A stretch of DNA of 64,000 nucleotides, taken from CAVQFB01 sp963711675. Lineage in GTDB: Bacteria > Acidobacteriota > Terriglobia > Terriglobales > Acidobacteriaceae. The position numbers and the translations under genes were made by a program. This document shows positions 40,295 through 49,239 of this stretch, piece by piece (position 1 is the stretch's first letter; each line of letters opens with the position of its first letter). The DNA lies in the NCBI GenBank assembly GCA_963711675.1, contig CAVQFB010000011.1, forward strand, positions 124,001 through 188,000, given 5' to 3'. The notes under the pieces were generated by a model. That model saw only the letters and a list, made by a program, of their open reading frames with translations, ran no database searches and had not been told where the DNA came from.

Positions 40295-41185
40295 TTGATC
40301 AAACGTATCGCCACGGCAGTGGTTCTGATTCCCATTGTCCTGCTGTTGGTGTTGCGTGCTCCACTTCCGGTCCTGGCAGTTGTCACCGCGGCGATCGCGC
40401 TGGTCACCGTGCATGAATTCCTCAAGCTCACGGAAGCCTACGGCGTGCAGCCTTTCTGGAAGACAACCTACGTGTTTGTCGGGCTGTTCTTCGTTTTTCT
40501 TGCGATTGGCGCGGGCACACCGCTGCTCGCCACCGGATTCTTCATCTATGCAGTAGCGGTCGCGACATCGCTGGCGCCATTCGCGTTTCTGACCCTGGCC
40601 ATGCGCCGCGACCAGTTGCCGGGCGCATACTCGGCGGCTGCAGCTTCGGTGTTTGCTTTCGTCTATGTCGCGCTGCCTCTCGGATTCCTGGTCAACCTTC
40701 GTCAGCAGTTCGGTGGCGCTATTCTCGTTATCTATCTTCTGCTCGTGGTCTGGGCCGGAGATATCTTCGCCTACTTCGTCGGGAAGTCGATCGGACGCCA
40801 CTTGATGGCGCCGCGCATCAGCCCGAAGAAAACCTGGGAAGGTGCGGTCGCGTCGGTGATCGCGAGTGTTGCAGTGGGCACAGCGTTTTACCATTACGCG
40901 CTTCCGATCAGCTCTGCTCTTTTGCAGGCGCATCTCATTGAGAAGCGGGATGGCATCTTCGGCTTGCAGGCAGCACCCTTGCTGCCGATCGTTGTGCTGT
41001 CGGCGGTGCTTAACGTCGCTGCCCAGCTTGGCGATCTGGTGGAATCTCTGATCAAGCGGGGCGCGGGTGTGAAGGATTCAGGCGCGATCCTGCCGGGCCA
41101 CGGTGGCATGCTTGACCGCATTGATGCGCTGCTCTTTGCCGCTCCAGTGCTGTGGTACTATGCGGCTTGGCGCTTGTTGCAGTAA
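40295..41185 (+). CDS. cdsA: Phosphatidate cytidylyltransferase
   Basis: The integral membrane protein of 296 residues has about eight spans and makes CDP-diacylglycerol from phosphatidate and CTP. The PROSITE-like signature is complete near the C-terminus: KRGAGVKDSGAILPGHGGML, then DRID. The start is TTG 40295, 12 bases after the uppS stop, which suggests one transcript. Confidence 0.93.
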   Translation: MIKRIATAVVLIPIVLLLVLRAPLPVLAVVTAAIALVTVHEFLKLTEAYGVQPFWKTTYVFVGLFFVFLAIGAGTPLLATGFFIYAVAVATSLAPFAFLTLAMRRDQLPGAYSAAAASVFAFVYVALPLGFLVNLRQQFGGAILVIYLLLVVWAGDIFAYFVGKSIGRHLMAPRISPKKTWEGAVASVIASVAVGTAFYHYALPISSALLQAHLIEKRDGIFGLQAAPLLPIVVLSAVLNVAAQLGDLVESLIKRGAGVKDSGAILPGHGGMLDRIDALLFAAPVLWYYAAWRLLQ

Positions 41186-41194
41186 TCTTGCGAA

Positions 41195-41455
41195 GTGATT
41201 GTGGATTCCCCTCTGTACACTCCACTGAAGCCTCTGCATCCTGACAGCTCTCTTAACGCAGTTAAACTGGCGCAGTTTGAGCGGCTTTCCACCGAAGCTC
41301 TATTGATCTCCCTGCTTCCAGACCAGCAGGGCTGTCTCCGAACCAGGCCGGATGGAACTATACTGGATGGACATCACCGCATCTTCGTCCTTCGCCAGCG
41401 AGGCGTGGATGTGGACCATCTTCCGCGCGAGATCGTGATTAAGGAGCAGGAATAG
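41195..41455 (+). CDS. Small ParB-N-like protein
   Basis: The 86-residue protein shows a ParB/Srx-like sequence: SPLYTPLKPLHPDSSLN at the start, and RTRPDGTILDGHHRIFVLRQ, matching the DGHHR motif of the ParB nuclease fold. It lacks the rest of ParB, including the helix-turn-helix. It is 9 bases after cdsA and 3 bases before a phosphatase gene, so all are probably co-transcribed. A role as a nucleotide-binding or regulatory partner of the phosphatase is a guess. Confidence 0.6.
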   Translation: MIVDSPLYTPLKPLHPDSSLNAVKLAQFERLSTEALLISLLPDQQGCLRTRPDGTILDGHHRIFVLRQRGVDVDHLPREIVIKEQE

Positions 41456-41458
41456 GCT

Positions 41459-41956
41459 ATGCCCGGCGGACTCTACTGGCTCGATGAACCTTGGCCAGGA
41501 AAGCTTGCTCTGGCGGCACGTCCGCGCGGGGGGGACTGGCTGCGGGACGAGATCGGAAATTGGAAGCAAGCAGGCATAGGGTGGATTCTGTCATTGCTCA
41601 CGCCTGAGGAAGAACAAGAACTGGATCTGCGTGATGAGGCACGAGAGGCCAATGTTCAAGGGCTGGAATTCATTTCCTTTCCGATTCCTGATAGGCATGT
41701 TCCCAGGTCAGAAGCGAAACTGGCAGACGTTCTGGAGAGGCTCCACGGCGCTCTTGCTGCTGGCACAAACGTAGTTGTGCACTGCCGTCAGGGAATCGGA
41801 CGGAGCGGGTTGGTGGCAGCCTGCCTGCTCGTGGGCAAGGGCATGAGTCCGGGAGCTGCTATCGAGAAGGTATCGGCAGCGCGGCAAGCTTCGGTGCCGG
41901 AAACAACAGAACAACGAGAGTGGATAGACCGGTACGCCGCAGCCATCACGAAGTAA
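41459..41956 (+). CDS. Dual-specificity protein phosphatase
   Basis: The 165-residue protein has the tyrosine/dual-specificity phosphatase P-loop VVHCRQGIGRSGLVAA (the Cys-x5-Arg nucleophile site), preceded by a Cdc14/CDKN3-like strand FPIPDRHVP carrying the general acid Asp. It would dephosphorylate a protein or small phosphoester in the cytoplasm. It is adjacent to the ParB-like gene and sits between cdsA and dxr. Confidence 0.85.
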   Translation: MPGGLYWLDEPWPGKLALAARPRGGDWLRDEIGNWKQAGIGWILSLLTPEEEQELDLRDEAREANVQGLEFISFPIPDRHVPRSEAKLADVLERLHGALAAGTNVVVHCRQGIGRSGLVAACLLVGKGMSPGAAIEKVSAARQASVPETTEQREWIDRYAAAITK

Positions 41957-42001
41957 GGGTCGCTATTGCGGGATGCAGTTGGGCAGCTAACGCAGCTAAT
42001 C

Positions 42002-43204
42002 ATGAAACGCATTGCCATCCTGGGATCGACAGGCTCCATTGGTCGCAGTACTCTCAGCGTAGTCGAATCCTATCCGGACCGTTTTCAAATCATCGCCCTT
42101 GCTGCCGGCAGAAATCTCGACGTCGCGTTTGAGCAGGCGCTGCGCTGGAAGCCGCGTTTCATTTCGGTTGCGCGCGAACAGGATGCTGACACGTTGCGCT
42201 CGCGACTGAAATCGAAGGGATTCAGCGAGATCGAAGTCGTTCATGGGTCCGCCGGGACCGTGCGAGTCGCCACCCATCCTGAGGTCGATTTCGTCGTCAG
42301 CGCCATCGTGGGAGTCTCAGGACTCGAAGCAACCTACGAGGCGGTCCGCGCTGGCAAGAGTGTTGGTCTGGCGAACAAGGAATGCCTGGTAGCCGCCGGC
42401 GAGCTGATCACCGCCGAGGCGCGCCGGCAAGGCAAGCCGCTCCTGCCCATCGACAGCGAGCACAACGCGGTGCACCAGTGCCTGCGTGGCGGGAAGATGA
42501 ACGAGGTGGAGCGCATCTGGCTGACCGCCTCGGGCGGCCCATTCCTCTCCACCCCCCAATCCGAATTTGCCTCCATCACCGTGGAGCAGGCCCTGAACCA
42601 TCCCACGTGGAAGATGGGAAGGCGCATTACCATCGATTCCGCGACCCTGATGAATAAGGGTTTTGAAGTTATCGAGGCCTGCCGATTATTCAATTTGCCG
42701 GCCAGCCAGGTGAGTGTGATTGTGCATCCCCAGTCGACCATTCATTCCATGGTGGAATTCGTGGATGGCAGCATACTTGCTCAGTTTTCGGTGACGGACA
42801 TGCGGTTGCCCATTTTGTACGCCCTGACCTATCCCGAGCGCATTCCGTCGGATATGCGCTTCCCGGTCATGGACTTGCGGCACCTCGACTTCCACCCCCC
42901 GGATATGGGGAAATTCACTTGTCTGCGGCTGGCATATGAAGCGGCGGAGGCCGGGGGTGCGAAAACCGTTGCACTCAACGCCGCCGATGAAGTCGCGGTC
43001 GCGGCTTTTCTGGACGGTTGTATCCGGTTTGACGAGATTCCCAGGGTGATCGAGGAAGTCCTGTCTGCAACAGAAACCGGCACGTTAGAATCTATTAAGC
43101 AAGTACTGGCGTCTGATGCTGAGGCCCGCCGCACCGCAGGGGAGCACGTGGAGCGTTTGAGCCGCAACAGTTCCTCAGTGTCACGACTGAATTCCGCAGT
43201 TTGA
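42002..43204 (+). CDS. dxr: 1-deoxy-D-xylulose-5-phosphate reductoisomerase
   Basis: The second enzyme of the MEP isoprenoid pathway converts DXP to MEP with NADPH. The nucleotide-binding motif GSTGSIGRS is at residues 8-16. NKECLVAAGE, the metal/substrate site LPIDSEHNAVHQCL, TASGGPF and LNHPTWKMGRRITIDSATLMNK (shortened to HPTWKMGRRITID) are conserved. The length of 400 residues is normal. ATG 42002 is used because the upstream TTG adds residues unlike the family. UppS (39464), RseP and IspG nearby belong to the same pathway or envelope process. Confidence 0.95.
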   Translation: MKRIAILGSTGSIGRSTLSVVESYPDRFQIIALAAGRNLDVAFEQALRWKPRFISVAREQDADTLRSRLKSKGFSEIEVVHGSAGTVRVATHPEVDFVVSAIVGVSGLEATYEAVRAGKSVGLANKECLVAAGELITAEARRQGKPLLPIDSEHNAVHQCLRGGKMNEVERIWLTASGGPFLSTPQSEFASITVEQALNHPTWKMGRRITIDSATLMNKGFEVIEACRLFNLPASQVSVIVHPQSTIHSMVEFVDGSILAQFSVTDMRLPILYALTYPERIPSDMRFPVMDLRHLDFHPPDMGKFTCLRLAYEAAEAGGAKTVALNAADEVAVAAFLDGCIRFDEIPRVIEEVLSATETGTLESIKQVLASDAEARRTAGEHVERLSRNSSSVSRLNSAV

Positions 43205-43226
43205 TCATAGGGAGCAACCCGCAATC

Positions 43227-44570
43227 ATGTCTCAGTTTCTGATCTCTGTTCTCGCCATGGCCGTTGTCCTCGGGTTCATGATTCTGATCCACGAGTTCGG
43301 ACACTACGCGGCGGCCAAGCTCTTCAAAGTCCGCGTCGAAGTTTTCTCCATTGGTTTTGGTACGCGGCTTTTAGGCTTCCGCAAAGGCGAAACCGATTAC
43401 CGCGTGAGCGCCATCCCGCTGGGTGGTTACGTGAAGATGTCCGGCGAGAACCCGATGGACGAGCTCACCGGTGATCCCGGCGAGTTCCTCTCGCACCCAC
43501 GCTGGCAGCGCTTCATCATCGCGATCGCTGGGCCGGCCATGAACATCCTGCTCGCCGTCGGCCTGCTCACCGGCGTGTACATGATCCACTACGAGCACGC
43601 CATTTTCCTGGACAAGCTTGCGGTCGTCGGTTGGGTGATGCCCGACACTCCCGCCCAGAAAGCCGGTATTGAGCAGGGCGACAGAATCATCCGTATTGAC
43701 GGCATCGAAAATCCGACCTGGGAACAGGTCATCCCGAAAGTGGCGCTGAGTCCCAACCAACCTTTGAGCGTTATTATCCAGCGCGGCTCACAGCAGATCG
43801 AGAAATCCGTAGTCCCGGAGCCCACCGGCCCCGAACAATATGGAATCGCGGGATGGCTGGAGGATCAGCCAAACACCGTAACCGATCTGGACCCCGGTAT
43901 GCCTGCCGAGAAATCCGGCATTCAGGTGGGTGATGTCATCACCTCCGTCAACGGTCAACCGGTCCACCACATTGCGGAAATGATTACCATGCTGCAGAAG
44001 ACCAAGGACCAGCCCATCACGGTCACGGTGCTTCGCAACGGTCAAGCCGTCACCTTCAGCCTCAAGCCTGAACTCACTCCCAGCGAAGGTGGACGCGAAC
44101 CGCGTTACCGGGTAGGCATCCGCTCGGAGCCGATGGCGATAGGGCGGCTCGGTTTCACGGCCGCGGTCAGCAAATCGCTCGAAGAGAACAAGCGCAGTTC
44201 CTTCCTGATTCTTGAGCTCCTCCAGAAAATGGTGCGACGCAAGATTTCGATCAAGCAAGTGGAAGGTCCCATCGGAATAGGCGGAGCCGTGGGACGTGCG
44301 GCCAGCGAAAAGGGCTGGACGCCCCTGCTCGGCATCACTGCCGCCATCAGCCTGAACCTCGGCATCTTCAACCTGCTGCCGATTCCTATCCTCGACGGCG
44401 GTGTCATTATGCTGTTGCTGGTCGAAAGCCTGATGCGGCGCGACATCAGCCTGCACATCAAAGAACGCATCTACCAGGCCGCCTTCGTCTTCCTCGTACT
44501 CTTTGCCGTGATGGTCATTTACAACGACCTGGCCAAGACGTTGCCGGGTTTGACGCAAAGATTGCCGTAG
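43227..44570 (+). CDS. rseP: RIP metalloprotease RseP (site-2 protease)
   Basis: The inner-membrane zinc protease completes regulated cleavage of anti-sigma factors and clears signal peptides. The zinc motif LIHEFGHYAAA is at 21-31 with HExxH, and the third ligand is in NLLPIPILDGG. Two PDZ domains lie between (PAQKAGIEQGDRI, PAEKSGIQVGDVI). The length of 447 is normal. The gene follows dxr by 23 bases; the transcript ends at the terminator at 44606. Confidence 0.95.
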   Translation: MSQFLISVLAMAVVLGFMILIHEFGHYAAAKLFKVRVEVFSIGFGTRLLGFRKGETDYRVSAIPLGGYVKMSGENPMDELTGDPGEFLSHPRWQRFIIAIAGPAMNILLAVGLLTGVYMIHYEHAIFLDKLAVVGWVMPDTPAQKAGIEQGDRIIRIDGIENPTWEQVIPKVALSPNQPLSVIIQRGSQQIEKSVVPEPTGPEQYGIAGWLEDQPNTVTDLDPGMPAEKSGIQVGDVITSVNGQPVHHIAEMITMLQKTKDQPITVTVLRNGQAVTFSLKPELTPSEGGREPRYRVGIRSEPMAIGRLGFTAAVSKSLEENKRSSFLILELLQKMVRRKISIKQVEGPIGIGGAVGRAASEKGWTPLLGITAAISLNLGIFNLLPIPILDGGVIMLLLVESLMRRDISLHIKERIYQAAFVFLVLFAVMVIYNDLAKTLPGLTQRLP

Positions 44571-44605
44571 ACAAGTTCTAAGTTCTCCGTTGTGAGTTCT
44601 CAGCG

Positions 44606-44636
44606 AAAGGCTCGGATCAGATCCGGGCCTTTTCTT
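44606..44636 (+). terminator. Terminator after rseP
   Basis: AAGGCTCGGATC and GATCCGGGCCTT pair with one or two mismatches, followed by TTCTTT. Confidence 0.7.
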
Positions 44637-44678
44637 TGAAGGCGGGTTTCGAAAGTAATTGGGATAGAATTGACTCAC

Positions 44679-44696
44679 GATATTGCATGCAATATC
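44679..44696. promoter_or_regulatory. Perfect 18-bp palindrome, probable toxin-antitoxin operator
   Basis: GATATTGCATGCAATATC is exactly self-complementary. It lies 10 bases upstream of the PIN toxin start and 8 bases after TAGAAT (a plausible -10), the position expected for an autoregulatory RHH operator. Confidence 0.65.
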
Positions 44697-44705
44697 ATCT
44701 ATTGA

Positions 44706-45134
44706 GTGTCCGTTTCCTTTGTACTCGACACTGACGTGATGGTTGCGGCGTTACGGAGCGATACGGGAGCTTCCCGACAGCTCTTGTTGGCGGCTTTGAA
44801 TCGGCAGTTCGACTTGGTGCTTTCCGTACCCCTGATCCTGGAGTACGAATCGGTGCTGACCAGACCGGAACATTTGGCGGCATGCGGGTTGGACTCCGAG
44901 GAAGTCGGGGCAGTTCTCGACGACGTGGTAGCAGTGGCGAGACCAGTTCGACTTGCATTTCGCTGGCGTCCAAGGCTATCTGACCCGAATGATGACATGG
45001 TCCTGGAAACGGCGGTCAACGGAGGTGCCAGTGCAATTGTGACATTTAATCAGGGCGATTTTGCATCCGTTACGAAAAGCTTTGACTGCGCCGTCATTCT
45101 GCCGGCGACGGCGTTACAGTGGATCAGGAGTTGA
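44706..45134 (+). CDS. PIN-domain toxin of a type II toxin-antitoxin system
   Basis: The 142-residue PIN-fold ribonuclease is of the PIN_3/COG1569 type. Acidic active-site residues are in FVLDTDVMVAAL, PLILEYESVLTRPE and LSDPNDDMVLETAV; VTFNQGDF holds the last. Such toxins cleave RNA and are held in check by a paired antitoxin. The start is GTG 44706. The antitoxin gene follows after 3 bases, the reverse of the more usual antitoxin-first order but common for this PIN subgroup. Confidence 0.85.
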   Translation: MSVSFVLDTDVMVAALRSDTGASRQLLLAALNRQFDLVLSVPLILEYESVLTRPEHLAACGLDSEEVGAVLDDVVAVARPVRLAFRWRPRLSDPNDDMVLETAVNGGASAIVTFNQGDFASVTKSFDCAVILPATALQWIRS

Positions 45135-45137
45135 ATC

Positions 45138-45476
45138 ATGAGACGGAGTAATTTCGCGCTGCGACTCCAACCCTCCTTGCTGGAAGAGTTGCGCAAAGCT
45201 GCCGAGTTGGAAGGTGTTGCTCTAAACCAGCTCATCAATGTGGCGGTGGCGGAGAAGATTTCTGCCTTGCGCACGGAGGAATATTTCCGGGAAAGAGCCC
45301 GCCGGGCCAATCGAGCGGAAACCTTGCGGATTCTCGGGCGAGCTGGTAAAGGCAATCCTCCTCGGCAAGGTGATGAACTTCCAAGCGACTGGGGGAAGAA
45401 GCCGAATCGCAAAGTGCTAAACGGAAAAAATTCCGTCCGCAAGCGCGGACCAAAAGCAAAAGCCTCTGCTAAGTAG
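45138..45476 (+). CDS. Ribbon-helix-helix (HicB/CopG-like) antitoxin
   Basis: The 112-residue protein has an N-terminal RHH segment (RRSNFALRLQPSLLEELRKA, then ALNQLINVAVAEKI). Dimers of this fold bind palindromes such as the one at 44679. The C-terminal half is basic and low-complexity (KKPNRKVLNGKNSVRKRGPK) and probably wraps the toxin or DNA. The pair sits between rseP and ispG. Confidence 0.8.
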   Translation: MRRSNFALRLQPSLLEELRKAAELEGVALNQLINVAVAEKISALRTEEYFRERARRANRAETLRILGRAGKGNPPRQGDELPSDWGKKPNRKVLNGKNSVRKRGPKAKASAK

Positions 45477-45545
45477 TTTGTCTCAAGATAGATGCGTCTG
45501 ACCTCCGGAGAGCCTCTATCCATCGTGCTAAACTAATACTTTCCC

Positions 45546-46784
45546 ATGGCCAATATTCAGCGCAGAAAAACAGTTACGGCTACGATCGGTGGCGTGCGCG
45601 TCGGCTCACATGCACCGATTGTGGTGCAGTCCATGACCAATACCGACACTGCCGACGTAGCTTCCACCGTGCAGCAGGTAGCGGCACTGGCCCGGGCCGG
45701 GTCGGAACTGGTTCGCGTCACGGTCAACAACGAACAGGCCGCCGCGGCCGTGGCACCGATTGTCGACCAACTGGACAAGCAGGGCATTCACGTTCCCATC
45801 ATCGGCGACTTTCACTACAACGGCCACATCTTGCTCACCAAGTATCCCGAGTGCGCTCGAGCCCTGGCCAAGTACCGCATCAATCCCGGCAATGTGAGCG
45901 TAGGCCGCAAGAATGACGACAACTTCCGCACCATGATCGAAGTTGCGGTCAAGAACCAGAAGCCGGTGCGTATCGGCGTGAACTGGGGCTCGCTTGACCA
46001 GGCACTGCTCACGCGCATGATGGACGAAAATTCCAGGTTATCCGAGCCCAAAGACGCGCGCGAAGTCACCATGGAAGCGATGGTGGTCAGTGCTCTGAAT
46101 TCTGCAGCACTCGCTGAAAAGTACGGCCTGCGGCCTGACCAGATCATCCTGAGCGCGAAAGTCAGCGGCGTGCAGGATCTGATCGACGTCTATCGCGCTC
46201 TCGCCGCGCGCTGCAGCTATCCTCTGCACCTGGGACTTACGGAAGCAGGCATGGGCGCGAAGGGCGTTGTCGCTTCGGCGTCCGCCATGGGCGTGGTGCT
46301 GCAGGAAGGCATTGGCGACACGATTCGCGTCTCACTCACACCCGCGCCGGGCGGCGATCGCACCGAAGAAGTTCGTGTGGCGCAGCAGATTCTGCAGTCG
46401 ATGGGAATTCGCAGCTTCACGCCGCAAGTCACCGCCTGTCCCGGATGCGGCCGCACCACCAGCACCTTCTTCCAGGAGATGGCGGAACAGATTCAGAGCT
46501 ACCTGCGCGAACAGATGCCGCTGTGGAAAGACCGCTACACCGGCGTGGAAGAAATGAAAGTTGCCGTGATGGGATGCGTGGTCAACGGTCCGGGCGAATC
46601 GAAACACGCCAGCCTCGGCATTTCATTGCCCGGTACCTTCGAGGAACCGAAGGCTCCGGTCTATGTTGACGGCCGCTTGTTCACTACACTGAAGGGCGAT
46701 CACATTGTCGCCGAGTTCATCAGGATTCTCGACGACTACGTCGATTCCCACTACGCTGCCAAGTTAGAAGTCGCCGCGAAGTAG
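45546..46784 (+). CDS. ispG: 4-hydroxy-3-methylbut-2-enyl-diphosphate synthase (flavodoxin)
   Basis: The penultimate MEP-pathway enzyme is an iron-sulfur reductase. The N-terminal TIM barrel shows VVQSMTNTDTADVASTVQQV, shortened to QSMTNTDTADV, and PIIGDFHYNG. The [4Fe-4S] ligands are in TACPGCGRTT (two Cys) and MGCVVNGPGES. The length of 412 residues is normal for the bacterial short form. The gene is downstream of the TA pair and probably has its own promoter. Confidence 0.95.
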   Translation: MANIQRRKTVTATIGGVRVGSHAPIVVQSMTNTDTADVASTVQQVAALARAGSELVRVTVNNEQAAAAVAPIVDQLDKQGIHVPIIGDFHYNGHILLTKYPECARALAKYRINPGNVSVGRKNDDNFRTMIEVAVKNQKPVRIGVNWGSLDQALLTRMMDENSRLSEPKDAREVTMEAMVVSALNSAALAEKYGLRPDQIILSAKVSGVQDLIDVYRALAARCSYPLHLGLTEAGMGAKGVVASASAMGVVLQEGIGDTIRVSLTPAPGGDRTEEVRVAQQILQSMGIRSFTPQVTACPGCGRTTSTFFQEMAEQIQSYLREQMPLWKDRYTGVEEMKVAVMGCVVNGPGESKHASLGISLPGTFEEPKAPVYVDGRLFTTLKGDHIVAEFIRILDDYVDSHYAAKLEVAAK

Positions 46785-46820
46785 CTGAACTCTTGCCACG
46801 TTGCCATAACAAGGAAGCCC

Positions 46821-47351
46821 ATGACTGAACCATCTCGTTTCCTGGCAGGTGTAACTGTCGCGATCTGCCTGGCACTCGGCCCTGCCCCGTCAGCGCCGGC
46901 GCAGACGCATGCCTCGGAAGCAAAACCAGTCCAGATGAAGGGAGCCACGCCCTTGCACGCAAGTGGAACTTTCGATGTTGTTGTGAAACCCGCAGCCCCG
47001 GACGACAAAGCCGAGGGCTCAACCCTCGGCCGCATGTCGCTTGAAAAACAGTTTCACGGCGATCTGGTAGGGACCAGCAAGGGCGAGATGTTGACCGCCG
47101 CCACAGCGGTCAAGAACTCGGCCGGTTACGTGGCGATTGAACGAGTGAGCGGAACCTTGAACGGTCGGCGGGGAACCTTCGTCCTCCAGCACACCGGCAC
47201 CATGAACCGCGGCGCACTCCAACTCGACATCAGCGTGGTGCCTGACTCAGGTACGGACGAACTGGCAGGTCTTACAGGCCAGATGACCATCAAAATTACA
47301 GACGGCAAGCATTACTACGAATTCGACTACGCCATCGCCGCAATTCCCTAG
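46821..47351 (+). CDS. Secreted DUF3224-domain protein
   Basis: The 176-residue protein has a signal peptide (VTVAICLALGPAPSAPAQ). The mature part matches DUF3224, a small beta barrel also seen cytoplasmically in other phyla (ASGTFDVVVKPA, LEKQFHGDLVGTSKGEML, YVAIERVSGTLNGRRGTFVL, TDELAGLTGQMTI). Function is unknown. A good AAGGAAG precedes ATG 46821. It follows ispG on the same strand. Confidence 0.75.
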   Translation: MTEPSRFLAGVTVAICLALGPAPSAPAQTHASEAKPVQMKGATPLHASGTFDVVVKPAAPDDKAEGSTLGRMSLEKQFHGDLVGTSKGEMLTAATAVKNSAGYVAIERVSGTLNGRRGTFVLQHTGTMNRGALQLDISVVPDSGTDELAGLTGQMTIKITDGKHYYEFDYAIAAIP

Positions 47352-47377
47352 CGGCGGAGGCTCACCATATCGAACCC

Positions 47378-47497
47378 CTACGCTCCCGCTACCCGCAGCA
47401 GCGCCAGACCCAGCGCCAGCCAAACCGCAAAGCCCGCGACATTCAGCGCAATCCGCCAATTCATGCTGTCAATGATGTAATTGTATTTCGCGTCCAT
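47378..47497 (-). CDS. 39-residue single-span membrane protein
   Basis: The open frame runs from ATG 47497 to TAG 47378. The product begins MDAKYNYIIDSMNWRIALN and continues with a hydrophobic span VAGFAVWLALGLALLRV, ending AGA. GGGGTGATT lies just upstream as a strong ribosome site, and the codon use matches neighbours. I recognise no family. It could be a small protein regulator of a membrane complex, or a chance frame. Confidence 0.45.
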   Translation of the reverse strand: MDAKYNYIIDSMNWRIALNVAGFAVWLALGLALLRVAGA

Positions 47498-47800
47498 AAT
47501 CACCCCACTACTTTCTCTATAGGATTGGACGCGGAAGCCCGCAATAAGTGAGTCACCGCTTATGCGCTCGCTTGCTTACCGCGTCCACAAGTAGATACGG
47601 CAGCGCAGGATCAAAAGTTCCCCAGTACACCTTGATTTCGTACCAGGACTCTCAAATTTTCGTGTCATTCCGAACCGTCCGGATCCGCGGTTACAAATCT
47701 CTTGTGGGAAGGGCGCGGCTTCAGCCGTGCCACCCAAAAGCCAACAAAGACACGGGCTTTAGCCCCTGAGGGTGTTGATGAATGAGCATCGATCGCTCGC
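47498..47800. repeat. Gap with one REP (family C) element
   Basis: Family C at about 47708-47774 reads GGGCGCGGCTTCAGCCGTGC, then CGGGCTTTAGCCCCTGAGGG. Nothing else is seen in this 303-base gap. Confidence 0.55.
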
Positions 47801-48743
47801 CTACGCCAGCAACGGCAAGCTGGGCCCGGAGAGGTCCTCCGCTGGATCAGCGTATTTTCTGAGCTCGGGATACTGCCGGATCAATTCGGGGGGAGCTGTT
47901 ACGCGCTTGCCGGTAAGCAATCGTTTGAGCTCGAGCGCGTTCGCCGCCGCACGCGCTTCAAAGTGATTATTCGCGACCACGTACGTTGTCTGCGTTTGTT
48001 TCGCAATGCGCTCGATCTTCCCTTTCCAGCTCTCGATCTCGCTCTCGGTGTAGAGATAGTTGTAGCGGTCGTCACGGCTGTCGGAATCGAACCACTGTTC
48101 ATAGTTGCGGCCATGCAGCCGCACGTATCCCAGAGAGGTCGTGACGTGTTCGGTGGGTTCGAGCGAATGACCGATCAGTGGCTGGTCGATGTTGCAGAAG
48201 GCTATGTTCTGGCGCGCAAAATACGCGATCGTTTCCGCGATTGTCCCAGGTGTCATGCCGCACTTCCACCACCCGCGGATATTCGATGAACTGCCGCGAC
48301 AGCAGCTCGATGTACTCGCGATTCAAAGAACTGTTCTTGAACGACACCGGAAACTGAATGAGCAGCGCTCCCAGCTTGCCCTCCGACGCGAGCGCGTCCA
48401 AACCCCGGCGTGTCAGGATTTCATCTTCGTCGGTGGGCTTGATCGTCGCCGCCGAGGTTGGCTCCATCACCGGCAGGGTTGAGTGCGTAAACGAACGGTG
48501 CAGTTTTGCCGTGAAAATGAAGTTCGGATTCACCGACAATACGCGCCGCACCCAAAGCTTCGCCAGTTCCGGCTTGATATGGCCGTAAAACGACGTGTTG
48601 ATCTCGACCATGTCGAAGAACCGCGCCATGTACTCGAGCGGATGAACCTTCTTCCGCTGGACCTCGGGCGGATAGAAAATGCCGTCCCAGTCTTTGTAGG
48701 ACCAGCCCGCCGTCCCGATTCGAATCTGCGGTTGGGAATCCAT
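47801..48743 (-). CDS. DUF72 (YecE-like) protein (one +1 frameshift)
   Basis: The TIM-barrel protein of about 313 residues belongs to DUF72. The first part gives IRIGTAGWSYKDWDGIFYPP, VEINTSFYGHIKPELAKLWV and IEYPRVVEVRHDTWDN. The frame then shifts near 48238-48242 and continues AETIAYFARQNIAFCNIDQP, YVRLHGRN and the C-terminal YVVANNHFEARAAANALELK. One extra base explains it. The start ATG 48743 (MDSQPQIR) is preferred over 48836. The molecular role is unknown; a nuclease or sugar-related function has been proposed for the family. Confidence 0.85.
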
Positions 48744-48920
48744 ACTGCGAAGCAAGAACACGCGAAACCACTTGCAGGGTAGCACATTGCGAGCGCCGTA
48801 ACCCGCGCCGGCAGGGCGGATAGCGCCATGTGACATGCATCACAAAACGACGTGATTTTAGACACATCTACCTGTTTGCCCCTCATTTATCTTTTATCCA
48901 TCACAGGGGTGGACCAGGAA

Positions 48921-49184
48921 ATGACGGAAAAGAAGAAACGGGAAAAGGTTGTCGCCGAAATCACACTGGCACACCTGACTGAGTTCGCTGAAGGACTTGG
49001 TCTCCGCATGAGCCACGACGAGGCCCTCGCATTCCTGAACCAGAACGGCCACGCTTATGATATGTGGAAGCACATGATGCAGGCTGGCGAAGAGTACATC
49101 AAGTCGGCACTCGAACAGCATCAGCGCGCTCGCCTGGTTGCCCTCCCCCGTAGCACACCTCACCGCAACCGGCTTGCCATCTAG
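48921..49184 (+). CDS. Small helical protein of unknown function
   Basis: The 87-residue protein starts at ATG 48921, with ACCAGGAA upstream; a longer frame from 48852 is less likely. It is mostly helical and charged (KKKREKVVAEITLAHLTEFA, EALAFLNQNGHAYDMWKHMM). A Lys-rich N-terminus and an Arg-rich C-terminus suggest nucleic-acid contact, but nothing is recognised. Confidence 0.45.
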   Translation: MTEKKKREKVVAEITLAHLTEFAEGLGLRMSHDEALAFLNQNGHAYDMWKHMMQAGEEYIKSALEQHQRARLVALPRSTPHRNRLAI

Positions 49185-49239
49185 CCGCGAAGACCCTCTA
49201 GAAAATCCTCCGCCATTCTCTGCCTAAGGGTCGAACACG

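Noticed and set aside
39917..40933. 338-codon minus-strand frame over uppS/cdsA
   Set aside because: It is a shadow frame of two certain genes; the product is a low-information Arg/Asp/His-rich sequence.
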